Source: Oscillospiraceae bacterium
Lineage (GTDB): Bacteria; Bacillota; Clostridia; Oscillospirales; Oscillospiraceae
Direction of reading: 5' to 3'
Assembly: GCA_021768185.1 (NCBI GenBank)
Contig: JAETNP010000011.1
Span: 1 to 64,000, forward strand
Length of the DNA stretch: 64,000 nt
The notes below the pieces were generated by a model. It was not told the DNA's origin and made no database searches. It saw only the letters and a program-made list of their open reading frames with translations. The translations under genes were made by a program, and so were the position numbers. Of this stretch, positions 26,402 through 34,652 are shown in pieces. Each line of letters begins with the position of its first letter. Position 1 is the first letter of the stretch.

Positions 26402-27349
26402 TTAAAATTTTTCTCCGGCGGCCAGCCGCAGGGCTCCGTCCCGGAGGAGTTCAATATTCTCCTCCTCAAACACGGTGTCCTTATTGGTATGTATCCTGTC
26501 CATATAGTAGCCGATGAACCTTTTATGTTTCAGGGCGCAGACGCCCACGCCCCGCTTGAACGCCTTGTTGTCCGAGGGATAGAAGCCGAAGCCCCGGACC
26601 ACCTCCACAGCTTTCCCGCCCCGGCCCTGGAAGGCCGCCTCAATGCGGTCTAGCGTCTCCGAGGCCTTGCCTTTCATGGCGCCGCCGGGATAAAACTGGA
26701 TGAAATCCCCATCGGAAACGCAGTCGAAGTTGATGTTCAGCGCCTCCTTTTTGGCCTTTTTGTGTGCTTTGGTGAAGGCCGCAGAGCCGAACAGGCCCTT
26801 CTCCTCGTTGTCGAAGAACACGAAGCAGACCTTCTCCCGATCCTTCTCAGGCATGGACAGCGCGGTTTCCAGCAGGGTGATGACGCCGCTGGTGTTGTCG
26901 TTGGCGGTGTGCTTGTTGGCCGGGCCGTCCAGAATCCACCAGATGAAGAAAACGCACAGGGCAATGGACAGGAAGGGCATCAGCATCAAGAGCGCCGGGG
27001 ACCGCAGTTCCACGATCACGGCGAGAAGAATACCCTCCACCACCGCCACCAGCAAAAACAGGGGGATCACCAGCAGCAGCTGATAGCAGATGTAAAAGAA
27101 CATGTTCCGGGGGGTGATGAAATTGGGGATGGGCAGGACGGCGCAGGTGTCATAGTGGGCGGAGAAGATGACCTTTGCCGTATCCGGGTTGCCAACGACC
27201 ACGTTGCGGGCGGCGAAGCCCTTTTCCACCTTCGGCATGTAGCCGGCGGACTCCAGTTCTCCGCAAAGCCAGCTGCGGAAGGCTTCCTTCTGCTTTCTTG
27301 ACTTTCTGATCTGACAGGTATCCAGAATATATTGGGATTGCGGCAGCAT
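26402..27349 (-). CDS. M28-family zinc peptidase with embedded membrane segments
   Basis: 315 residues. Metal-ligand motifs of M28 aminopeptidases are visible: SAHYDT (about 64), NDNTSG (about 152), DNEEKGLFGS (about 182) and a late His in DRIHTNKDT. Unusually, two or three hydrophobic segments (about 82-140) lie between the first His-x-Asp and the second Asp ligand, so the fold is interrupted by a membrane hairpin. Start follows GAGGGG. Substrate unknown. Confidence 0.82.
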   Translation of the reverse strand: MLPQSQYILDTCQIRKSRKQKEAFRSWLCGELESAGYMPKVEKGFAARNVVVGNPDTAKVIFSAHYDTCAVLPIPNFITPRNMFFYICYQLLLVIPLFLLVAVVEGILLAVIVELRSPALLMLMPFLSIALCVFFIWWILDGPANKHTANDNTSGVITLLETALSMPEKDREKVCFVFFDNEEKGLFGSAAFTKAHKKAKKEALNINFDCVSDGDFIQFYPGGAMKGKASETLDRIEAAFQGRGGKAVEVVRGFGFYPSDNKAFKRGVGVCALKHKRFIGYYMDRIHTNKDTVFEEENIELLRDGALRLAAGEKF

Positions 27350-27504
27350 AGTTTGCCCCTCTCTTTCCGATGCGCTTATTTTGCATCAGCAATCTTATAT
27401 TACCACGAATATCCCCGATTTTCAAGGACGGCGGAAAACAGCGCACAGCACAAAAGTACCCTTGCACCTCAAGATACATCCTCATCAATGCCCGGAAATA
27501 TGGG

Positions 27505-27540
27505 AAGCGGGGCTGTCCATCTGCCTGGACGGCCCCGCTT
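27505..27540. terminator. Hairpin downstream of the SLH-flavodoxin gene
   Basis: AAGCGGGGC-GTCCA (27505-27519) pairs with TGGAC-GCCCCGCTT (27526-27540). TTTT lies on the plus side. It probably ends the cluster transcript, and it separates it from the M28 gene. Confidence 0.6.
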
Positions 27541-27546
27541 TTCTGA

Positions 27547-27690
27547 TCACCGCTCCTGTTCGGAGCGTTTTTCCTTTTCCCGGACAGGCGTCAGCTCCAT
27601 CAGCTGGCACACCCGTTTCTGCGCATGGCGTCCCGTCGCCGTCAGCCGATCCTCCGGTATGGCGAAATTGAACGGTGACAGCCTGTTGTC
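27547..27690 (-). pseudogene. Open frame continuing past the SLH-flavodoxin stop, remnant
   Basis: Directly after the TAA of the SLH-flavodoxin gene the same frame stays open for 47 codons (FNFAIPEDRLTATGRHAQKR, then VCQLMELTPVREKEKRSEQ) to a TGA at 27547. There is no start codon or ribosome site. The composition looks protein-like, so it may be the tail of another gene deleted by recombination, or an extension lost through a new stop. Family not recognised. Confidence 0.35.
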
Positions 27691-28827
27691 TTACGAGGCA
27701 GTCACATCCAGCCCCAGGCTGTTTACCCAGTCCACCATGGCATTGCGGGAGGTGCCGCCGGAGAAGCGCTGCCCATCCAGCCAATTTGCGCCATTGGTCA
27801 GACTGTGCAGATTCTGTGCGCTGGAACCCATGCCGCTGCTGTTGGAGGTGCAGAAGGGTACAATGGTCTTGCCGCCGAAATCGTAACTCTCCAGGAAGGT
27901 GCTGACGATTCGGGGGGCCTGTCCCCACCAGATGGGATAGCCGATAAACACAATATCGTACTGCTCCATATTTTCCACACTGCCGGAGATGGCGGGCCGA
28001 GCATCGGGATCGTTCATCTCCACCGTGGTCCGGCTGGAGGAATTGCCGTAGTTCAGATCGGCGGAGGTGTAGGGAGTCTGCGGCACGATCTCGTAAATAT
28101 CCGCGCCCAGGGAATCAGCAACATATTCCGCCAGAGGCTTGGTCGTATTGGTGGCGGAGAAGTAGGCGACCAATACCCTGGCCCCGCCGCTGGGCGTGAT
28201 GACGGGATCTACATTGCGGTCATAATTCATCAAAGCATCGGCGACCTGGGCGCGGGTGGCGTTGGCCTTGGGGGAGAACATACTGCCGGAGGTGGGACGC
28301 ACGATGCCGTTGACACTGGCCCAGGCTGCGGCGGTGGCGGCATAGGCGGAGATCGCGGAGGCATCGCTGTAATTGCCGTTCCCACCTGCTGCCGGACTGC
28401 CCGCGCTGCGCCAGAGGATCGTGGTCATCTGCTCACGGGAAACCGGATCATCGGGGCCGAACAGCCCGCCGCCATAGCCGCTCACAAGATTCTGCCGGGA
28501 GGCCCACAGCACTGCATCAGCGTACCATGCGCCATCGGGCGTATCGGTAAACACGTCCCTGCCGGTCACAGCCGGAGAACCGGCGATCCGGTAGAGGACA
28601 GCCGCCAGCTGTGCGCGGGTCAGATCGTTTTCGGGGGCAAAGGCAGTATCGGAGGCGCCGAACATCAGGCTGTGTTCCCGGCAGTACACGACGGCCTCGG
28701 CATACCAGGAATCGGCACTTACATCGGAGAAGCCGGTATCCTCCAGGCTGGCAAAGGCCGTGACCGGCAGAGCGAGGGTCAGGATGGCCGCCATCATCAA
28801 AGCGGCCAGACATTTCAGATTTTTCAT
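27691..28827 (-). CDS. SLH-domain flavodoxin, wall-anchored
   Basis: 378 residues. Signal peptide (MKNLKCLAALMMAAILTLAL to about AFA). Three SLH repeats follow (FSDVSADSWYAEAVVYCREH; FTDTPDGAWYADAVLWASRQ; and YSDASAISAYAATAAAWASV), each ending in a TRAQ/SREQ-type segment, which bind secondary cell-wall polymer. From about 215 a flavodoxin domain begins with VLVAYFSATNTT, then IVFIGYPIWWGQAPR and TIVPFCTSNSSGMG, the FMN-binding loops. A surface-tethered flavodoxin is unusual, since flavodoxins are normally cytosolic. Start codon overlaps the stop of the preceding 50-residue ORF (ATGA). Confidence 0.9.
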   Translation of the reverse strand: MKNLKCLAALMMAAILTLALPVTAFASLEDTGFSDVSADSWYAEAVVYCREHSLMFGASDTAFAPENDLTRAQLAAVLYRIAGSPAVTGRDVFTDTPDGAWYADAVLWASRQNLVSGYGGGLFGPDDPVSREQMTTILWRSAGSPAAGGNGNYSDASAISAYAATAAAWASVNGIVRPTSGSMFSPKANATRAQVADALMNYDRNVDPVITPSGGARVLVAYFSATNTTKPLAEYVADSLGADIYEIVPQTPYTSADLNYGNSSSRTTVEMNDPDARPAISGSVENMEQYDIVFIGYPIWWGQAPRIVSTFLESYDFGGKTIVPFCTSNSSGMGSSAQNLHSLTNGANWLDGQRFSGGTSRNAMVDWVNSLGLDVTAS

Positions 28828-28976
28828 AGTCGCATACTCCTTTTATATTTGTTTACAAAAAAATAGTTCTGAATTTCCTGCATCCGATGGGACTGAAGCG
28901 CGTGGAAGGGACAGCGCCGGTCACAGTGGCCGTACTTCACGCAGTTCGCTTCCGTTTGAGAGCTTGGGTATTCCAT
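28824..28976 (-). CDS. 50-residue Cys-containing small protein
   Basis: MEYPSSQTEANCVKYGHCDR, then RCPFHALQSHRMQEIQ, ending NKYKRSMRL. AAGGAGG precedes the ATG, and its TGA overlaps the ATG of the SLH-flavodoxin gene, indicating translational coupling. The three cysteines (C-x6-C-x3-C) with nearby His could bind metal or an iron-sulfur cluster. No family recognised. It follows the MATE gene by 30 bases. Confidence 0.7.
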   Translation of the reverse strand: MEYPSSQTEANCVKYGHCDRRCPFHALQSHRMQEIQNYFFVNKYKRSMRL

Positions 28977-29006
28977 AGATATTCCTCCTTGTGAAATGGT
29001 GGGTAA

Positions 29007-30403
29007 TCAGGCGATTGCCCGAAAGGTCTGCCAGGTTTTACGATGGTAGCGCAGGGCGAAAGCAACAGACCGTACCAGCCAGTCCATGCCCATGGCAATC
29101 CATACGCCGATCACCCCCCAATTCAGGATGACTCCAAACAGGAAAGCCGACCCCAGCCGGAACACGACCATGGAGAATACGCCCACATACATGGTGTACT
29201 TCACGTCTCCCGCCGCCCGCAGGCTGTTGGCAAGATTGAAGGACGTGGGGTGGAGAGCAATGGCAAGCAGATTGTGCATGACGATGAGCAGCGCGGCCAG
29301 ATGTAAGGTCTCCGGTTCCAGACTGTAAAAGCGCAGAATCAGGGGGAGAGACAGGCAGACAATGCCGCCGAGAACAGCGGTGGCGAGATAGGAAATTTTC
29401 ATCAGCTTTTTCGTGTAATATTCCGCCTGCTCGTACTCTTTGGCTCCCACGCACTGACCCACCACGGTAATCACTGCTAGATTCACGGCGCTCACCACAA
29501 TAATGGCAATCTGGTTGATGGAGTTGGACACGCCGTTGGCGGCGATCTGCACCGTCCCGAAGCCGGAGACAATGCTGGTGACCAGCACCTTCCCCAAGGC
29601 GAACAGGCCGTTTTCCACCCCGCCGGGAACGGCGATATGGAGGATGCGTCCCACCGTGTTCCCCTCCAGGACCTATTGCACCACCGGAGCCGAACTTCGC
29701 TTCCGGACCGGAAAGCCAGGGCGGACATGATGACCGCCGCCGCAGCCCTGGCGATCAGCGTGGGGACGGCCACTCCCAGCACCCCGGCGTGAAGGACCAT
29801 TACCCCGATGAAGTCCCCCGCGATGTTGATGGCGTTCATAATAAGGGAGACATCCATGGTCCTGTTGGTGCGTCCCATGCTGCGAAGCTGGGCTGCCGCC
29901 GCATTATAAATACCCAGAAAGGGAAAAGAACAGGCAGTCACCAGGAAGTAGGTCAGGGCGGCGTCCATTACGTCCGGATCTACCGATCCGAAGAACAGAT
30001 GGAGGATGGGTACCCGGAACGCCACGCACACCGCCATGATTCCAGTGGAAAACAGGGCGGACACGGCCATCAGCTGTCCGGCGGAAAACGCCGCCCTGTC
30101 CGGCTTGCCGGCGCCCAGATACTGGGACAGCACTACCGCGCCGCCGGTGGTCAGGGCAGTCAGCACCGTAATGACCAAATAGTTCACCATGTCCACCAAG
30201 GCCACGCCGGACACCGCCGCCTCTCCCACGCCGGACACCATCACCGTGTCCACCATGCCTACCAGCATCACGAGGACCTGCTCAATGACCAGAGGACACA
30301 GGAGCTTTTTTAAGTCGCGGTTTGAAAATAGCAACACTATACGCCTCAATTCCTTAAATTTAACTGCTGCAGGCACATTGTTCTGTCTGTGGCTGCGGAG
30401 CAT
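29007..30403 (-). pseudogene. MATE-family efflux transporter, frameshifted
   Basis: Two overlapping frames together give one MATE protein of normal length (about 450). The upstream part (from 30403, or from GTG 30337 after GAGG, which I prefer) has LLCPLVIEQVLVMLVGMVDT and SQYLGAGKPDRAAFSAGQ. The downstream part starts in frame at about 29660 with GRILHIAVPGGVENGLF and continues through GQCVGAKEYEQAEYYTKKLM. One base seems to be missing near 29661-29670, at a CCCC run. MATE proteins export cations, drugs or flavin-like compounds with Na+ or H+. Real mutation or sequence error cannot be told apart here. Confidence 0.82.
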
Positions 30404-30474
30404 TCATCAGCCGCGCAGGCTGCGAGTATGAATTGTTTGTGGTTCGTTCTTCATCTTCCCTTTCGCATGAACCC

Positions 30475-30545
30475 ATTGTAACCGAGAATTAAACAAATGT
30501 AAAATACCTAGTTTGGATTGCTTATCATACCTTTTCTGCATGATA
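30475..30545 (-). promoter_or_regulatory. LysR-type operator and promoter of the MATE operon
   Basis: TATCAT-N11-ATGATA (30523-30545) is the inverted repeat typical of LysR-type regulators. Nineteen bases on comes TTTACA (30498-30503), 17 bases, TACAAT (30475-30480) on the minus strand. The region in front of the second SLH-flavodoxin gene has the same parts at the same distances. Confidence 0.8.
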
Positions 30546-30550
30546 GAAAC

Positions 30551-30582
30551 GATACGACAGCTACCGAAAGATAGCTGTCGTA
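30551..30582 (-). terminator. Terminator of the flavodoxin lipoprotein gene
   Basis: TACGACAGCTA (30553-30563) pairs with TAGCTGTCGTA (30572-30582), followed on the minus strand by TCGTTTC. The T-run is short. Confidence 0.6.
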
Positions 30583-30606
30583 CCATCTGCAAAGAAAGGA
30601 ATTATA

Positions 30607-31374
30607 TTAACCGGCCAGTCCGAGCCGGGCCAGCCAGTCCGTCACGTCATCCGCCGCCTGGGATGAGCGGCTGTCACGCAGCGAGAGGCCCTCCAGCACT
30701 GTGGCATCCGGCTCAGCATTTTCAATGGCTCGAATCGTGCCGGAAAAACCGCTGCCGCCCGAAGTGACAAAGGGAACCATGGTCTTGCCGCTGAGGTCGT
30801 ATTCGTCCAAAAAACTGTAAACTGCCATAGGCATATCTCCCCACCAGTTGGGGAAGCCCAAAAACACGGTATCATAGCTGTCCAGATTGTCGAGCTGGGA
30901 GGACAGCTCCGGGCGGGCATTGGCGACCTGCTCCGTCTGTCCCACGTCAATGGTGTCGTCGTAGTTGTCCGGGTACTGCTCCGCCGTCAGGATGGAGAAC
31001 AGATCGCCGCCGGTGGCCTCGGCAATCATGTCCGCTGCAAGGCCGGTATTTCCGGTGAGAGTGCCGTCCGCCCGCAGCTGGATGCTGGCGGAAGCGGAGG
31101 CATCCACGCCGTCCTCCAAGGGCGCGTTTTCCCCATAGGTAAAATAAACAATCAGGACGCCGTTTCCGGCATCCCCCTCCGGTTCAGTTGTTTCGGGGGT
31201 ATCCGCAGGGGTGGAAGTATCGGGCGTCTCTTGGGCCTGAGAGTTGTCGGGTGTTTCTTCAGGCTGAGAAGCTGCAGGCGCAGAGGGGGTGCCCGCTGCA
31301 CCCTGGCCGCCTCCACAGGCGGTCAGAGCGCAGCAAAGGATAAGGGCCAAAAGAAAAGAGAGGGATTTTTTCAT
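30607..31374 (-). CDS. Flavodoxin lipoprotein
   Basis: 255 residues from MKKSLSFLLAL (AAAGGAG upstream). Lipobox LTAC with Cys20, then a Pro/Thr/Glu-rich spacer of about 60 residues, then a flavodoxin domain (VLIVYFTYGEN, TVFLGFPNWWGDMPM, MVPFVTSGGSGFSG). A long spacer and lipid anchor place the flavin domain outside the membrane. It starts 13 bases after the end of the second SLH-flavodoxin gene, so both are cotranscribed. Likely partner: the wall-anchored flavodoxins, perhaps as electron carriers. Function inferred. Confidence 0.88.
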   Translation of the reverse strand: MKKSLSFLLALILCCALTACGGGQGAAGTPSAPAASQPEETPDNSQAQETPDTSTPADTPETTEPEGDAGNGVLIVYFTYGENAPLEDGVDASASASIQLRADGTLTGNTGLAADMIAEATGGDLFSILTAEQYPDNYDDTIDVGQTEQVANARPELSSQLDNLDSYDTVFLGFPNWWGDMPMAVYSFLDEYDLSGKTMVPFVTSGGSGFSGTIRAIENAEPDATVLEGLSLRDSRSSQAADDVTDWLARLGLAG

Positions 31375-31387
31375 AGCAAATACTCCT

Positions 31388-32964
31388 TTACTGAACGATT
31401 TCAAAGGTGATCTCTACCCGGCTGGGCAGATCGGGAAAGATGAAGAGATCAGATGTGACCTTTCCGATGGGATAGATCCGCATGGTCAGATTGGGATTGC
31501 TGGACTGGCTGTAAAAGATGGCGGCAGTGTTGTTGGCGGGACAGTAGGTGATGTCGCCGTCCTCAAAGCGCAGCTGGCCCTCGCCCTCCACGGTGATGGC
31601 CCGATCAATGCCGCCGTAGACCTCCCGGCCTCCGTAGCTGCTCATGGTAATCGTCTGAGGCAGTTGGGCGATAAACTGCCGGGCCATATCGCTGTCATAC
31701 AGTACGCCCTCCAGTCGGGTATCTCCAATGGTAATTTGGACGGCGGCTTCGCCCTGTTGGGCCGGGGCTGTTCCGGCAGAGAGATTCAAACCGGATACCC
31801 AATCCGTGACGGCATTCTGCGCGGAGGACACCTGGCTGGAATCAACTGCCAGCCCTTGCTCTGCCGCGGCACCGGAGCTGGAACCGCGGATTGCGGAATA
31901 GCTGCTGCCTGCGCCATAGCCATCATGGGTGCAGAAGGGGATCACTGTTTTCCCGGACAGATTCTGTTCCTCAAGGAAGGACAGCACTGGCGTTGGAGCG
32001 GTAGAAGCCCAAACTGGATAACCGATGAAAATCACATCATAATTTGCCAAATCCACATGGGAGGACAGGGCGGGCCGGGTGCCGTTTGCAATCTCCTGAT
32101 GGTTCTGATCCACCACATCATTGAAATCGGTGGGATATTCCTCCGCAGTTTCGATCAGATGCAGATCGGCGCCAGTCTGCTCCGCGATCATGCGGGCGAT
32201 GTGCTCCGTGCTGCCCTGCCGCTGGCCGTTCTCCACCACTACGCTGGCGGAGGTGGTGGCATCCACGCCGCTGTCATAGTCCGTATTGCCGTAACGGGAG
32301 AAATAGGCCACCAAAACCCTGGACCCGCCGCTTGGCGCATCGGACTGCGTACCGCGGTCATAGTTCATCAGTGCGTCAGCTGCCTGGGCGCGGGTGGCGT
32401 TCTCTTTTGGAACGAACAGACTGCCGGAAACCGGACGGACAATGCTGTTGACACCGGCCCAGTTGGCAGCGGCGGCAGCATAGGCGGCGGCAGAGGAGCT
32501 ATCTGTAAAAGGTGCCGTTCCCGATACAGAAGGACTTCCCGCATACCGCCAGAGGATGGCGGTCATCTGCTCCCGGCTCACGGGATCATCGGGGCCGAAC
32601 AGCCCGCCCCATAGCCGCTCACAAGATTCTGCCGGGAGGCCCACAGCACCGCATCAGCGTACCATGCACCATCGGGCGTATCGGTAAACGCGTCCCTGCC
32701 GGTCACAGCCGGAGAACCGGCGATCCGGTAGAGAACAGCGGCAAGCTGCGCACGGGTCAGATTGCTCTCCGGGGCAAACTGGTTATTGCCGATTCCGGCC
32801 ATCAGGTTATGCTCCCGGCAGTATATAACGGCCTCGGCATACCAGGCACTCGCGGCTACATCGGAAAAGCCGGTGTCTTCCACAGTGGCCAGAGCCGGGA
32901 TACAGACTCTCAGTACCAGCAGCGCCGTCAGCGCAAGGGTCAAGCATTTTTTCAGATGTTTCAT
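31388..32964 (-). pseudogene. SLH-flavodoxin-cyclophilin-like protein, frameshifted
   Basis: About 525 residues if repaired. Signal peptide MKHLKKCLTLALTALLVL, three SLH repeats nearly matching those of the 27691-28827 protein, a flavodoxin domain (VLVAYFSRYGNTDYDSG, IFIGYPVWASTAPTPV, IPFCTHDGYGAG), then a cyclophilin-like C-terminal domain of about 115 residues (GDTRLEGVLYDSDMARQFIA to SRVEITFEIVQ). The frame breaks at 32606-32611: this copy reads CCCGCCCCATAG where the intact paralogue has CCCGCCGCCATAG, i.e. one base lost. Could be a mutation or an error. Confidence 0.82.
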
Positions 32965-33042
32965 ATTTAAGAAGCCTCCTTTGCTGCTTCAAACGTAATT
33001 TCCACCCGGCTGCCGCCGGCATTCTGTCTGCCTGCTGCGCTT

Positions 33043-33113
33043 ATTTTATCTAAAACCCTCAAAAATGTAAAATGCTTATTTTGGATTATTTATCATGCCT
33101 GTTTGCTATGATA
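33043..33113 (-). promoter_or_regulatory. LysR-type operator and promoter of SLH-flavodoxin 2
   Basis: TATCAT-N11-ATGATA (33091-33113), then TTTACA (33066-33071), 17 bases, TAAAAT (33043-33048) on the minus strand. Divergent from lysR, so the box probably also mediates autoregulation. Confidence 0.8.
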
Positions 33114-33194
33114 ATAGAAAAATACCGGCTTGACATTTTTTGCCGCATCATGGATAATCAGAATAAAAAGCAGGCATGGAAAGGCGGGCATCAT

Positions 33195-34079
33195 ATGGAT
33201 ATTCGGGTATTGGAATACTTCCTGGCGGTTGCCAAGCAGGGCAACATTACACGGGCGGCGGAGCAGCTCCATGTCACTCAGCCCACCATTAGCCGCCAGC
33301 TGATGGACCTGGAGGAAGCGGTAGGCACGCCGCTGCTGATCCGGGGGAAGCGTCAGGTAACACTGACCGAGGCGGGCGTCCTGTTTCAGCAGCGGGCGGA
33401 GGAAATTGTTTCCCTCATGGAAAAGACCATGCGGGATGTGGTAGACCAGAACGATTTGTTGGGTGGAACCGTGACCATTGGATGCGTGGAAACCTGTGCG
33501 TCCCGAATGCTGCCGAAAGCGTTGAAGGGGTTTTCAGAGCAGTATCCCAAGGTGCGCTATGAAATTTACAGCGCAGATGGGGACGACATTCGGGAAAAGA
33601 TGGATCGGGGCGAATTGGACTTCGGCGTTTTGGTGGAGCCGGTGGAGTCCGCCAAATATGATTTTTTCCGTCTGCCCTATTGGGAAACCTGGGGCGTACT
33701 GATGCGGAAGGACGATCCGCTGGCACAGAAGCCATGCCTTGAAAAAGAGGATGTTCTCCCGCTTCGCTTGATTATGCCCCGCCGGGAGATCGTACAGGAT
33801 CACATTGCGGGCTGGTTTGGCGTGGAGCGCGGACAACTGAATGTATTTGCCAGCCATAATCTCATTAACAACGCTGCCCTTTTAGTGGAGGCGGGTTTGG
33901 GCTGTGTAGTCTGCACCGGGGGATGCTTTGAAATACGGGGCGGAGAAAACCTGCGCTTTGTCCCTCTCTCCCCGGAGCGGACCACCGGCCATGTGCTGGC
34001 CTGGAAAAAGAACCGGGTATTTCACTCAGCGGCCAGCCGGTTCCGGGACTACATTCGGGAGACGGAGGCAGCAGAATAA
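33195..34079 (+). CDS. LysR-family regulator of the flavodoxin cluster
   Basis: 294 residues from MDIRVLEYFLAVAKQGNITR; this is the normal LysR N-terminus, and upstream in-frame ATGs lie in the operator. HTH with AAEQLHVTQPTISRQLMDLE, then a two-lobed effector-binding domain (GTVTIGCVETCASRMLPKAL). Divergent from the flavodoxin genes with a T-N11-A box between, the classical LysR layout. Effector unknown. Cys in CVETCAS and CVVCTGGC could make it redox-responsive, but that is speculation. Confidence 0.93.
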   Translation: MDIRVLEYFLAVAKQGNITRAAEQLHVTQPTISRQLMDLEEAVGTPLLIRGKRQVTLTEAGVLFQQRAEEIVSLMEKTMRDVVDQNDLLGGTVTIGCVETCASRMLPKALKGFSEQYPKVRYEIYSADGDDIREKMDRGELDFGVLVEPVESAKYDFFRLPYWETWGVLMRKDDPLAQKPCLEKEDVLPLRLIMPRREIVQDHIAGWFGVERGQLNVFASHNLINNAALLVEAGLGCVVCTGGCFEIRGGENLRFVPLSPERTTGHVLAWKKNRVFHSAASRFRDYIRETEAAE

Positions 34080-34160
34080 TATGGTTTGAGCATGATAAAC
34101 CATTCAATCATAGTATTAGACGATGGATTTGTTTTGGCCTGTGGTCATGCCAGGGGCAGA

Positions 34161-34197
34161 AAAAACCGGCAGATGGGAAATCCCTCTGCCGGTTTTT
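34161..34197 (+). terminator. Terminator of lysR
   Basis: AAAAACCGGCAGA (34161-34173) pairs with TCTGCCGGTTTTT (34185-34197). Confidence 0.88.
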
Positions 34198-34305
34198 CAT
34201 CCATTCGACTGTACTGGAGGCTCTATTATGAGCAGCACTTTGACTTGTCAGACATTTTTGAAAAATCAAGCGTGCTGTTCTTGCAAATGCTGAATCACAT
34301 CTTTG

Positions 34306-34352
34306 AACAAATCAAAAGAAAAACCGCTGCAATCGTAAGATTGCAGCGGTTT
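34306..34352 (-). terminator. Terminator of the tRNA-Ala gene
   Basis: AAACCGCTGCAATC (34321-34334) pairs with GATTGCAGCGGTTT (34339-34352), followed on the minus strand by TTCTTTTG. Confidence 0.88.
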
Positions 34353-34373
34353 TCTCAAACCCTAACGGGTACT

Positions 34374-34449
<76 letters not shown>

Positions 34450-34583
34450 AGAAATCTTTTCCGTTCAAGCTGCCCGCCTGACGGACAAGATGTATATTAA
34501 CAAATTCTCCCCCGTTTGTCAACACCTAATTTCAACTTTTCAAATTTTTTTCATGACCGGTATCCGGAAGAATACAGGACGCC

Positions 34584-34633
34584 AAAAAAAGGAGCGTCTC
34601 CGGAAGATCTGCAGTCCCTGCGGAGACGCTCCT
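34584..34633 (-). terminator. Terminator of kbl
   Basis: AGGAGCGTCTCCG (34590-34602) pairs with CGGAGACGCTCCT (34621-34633), followed on the minus strand by TTTTTT. Confidence 0.88.
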
Positions 34634-34652
34634 CTTATATCCTCAGCAGCGG

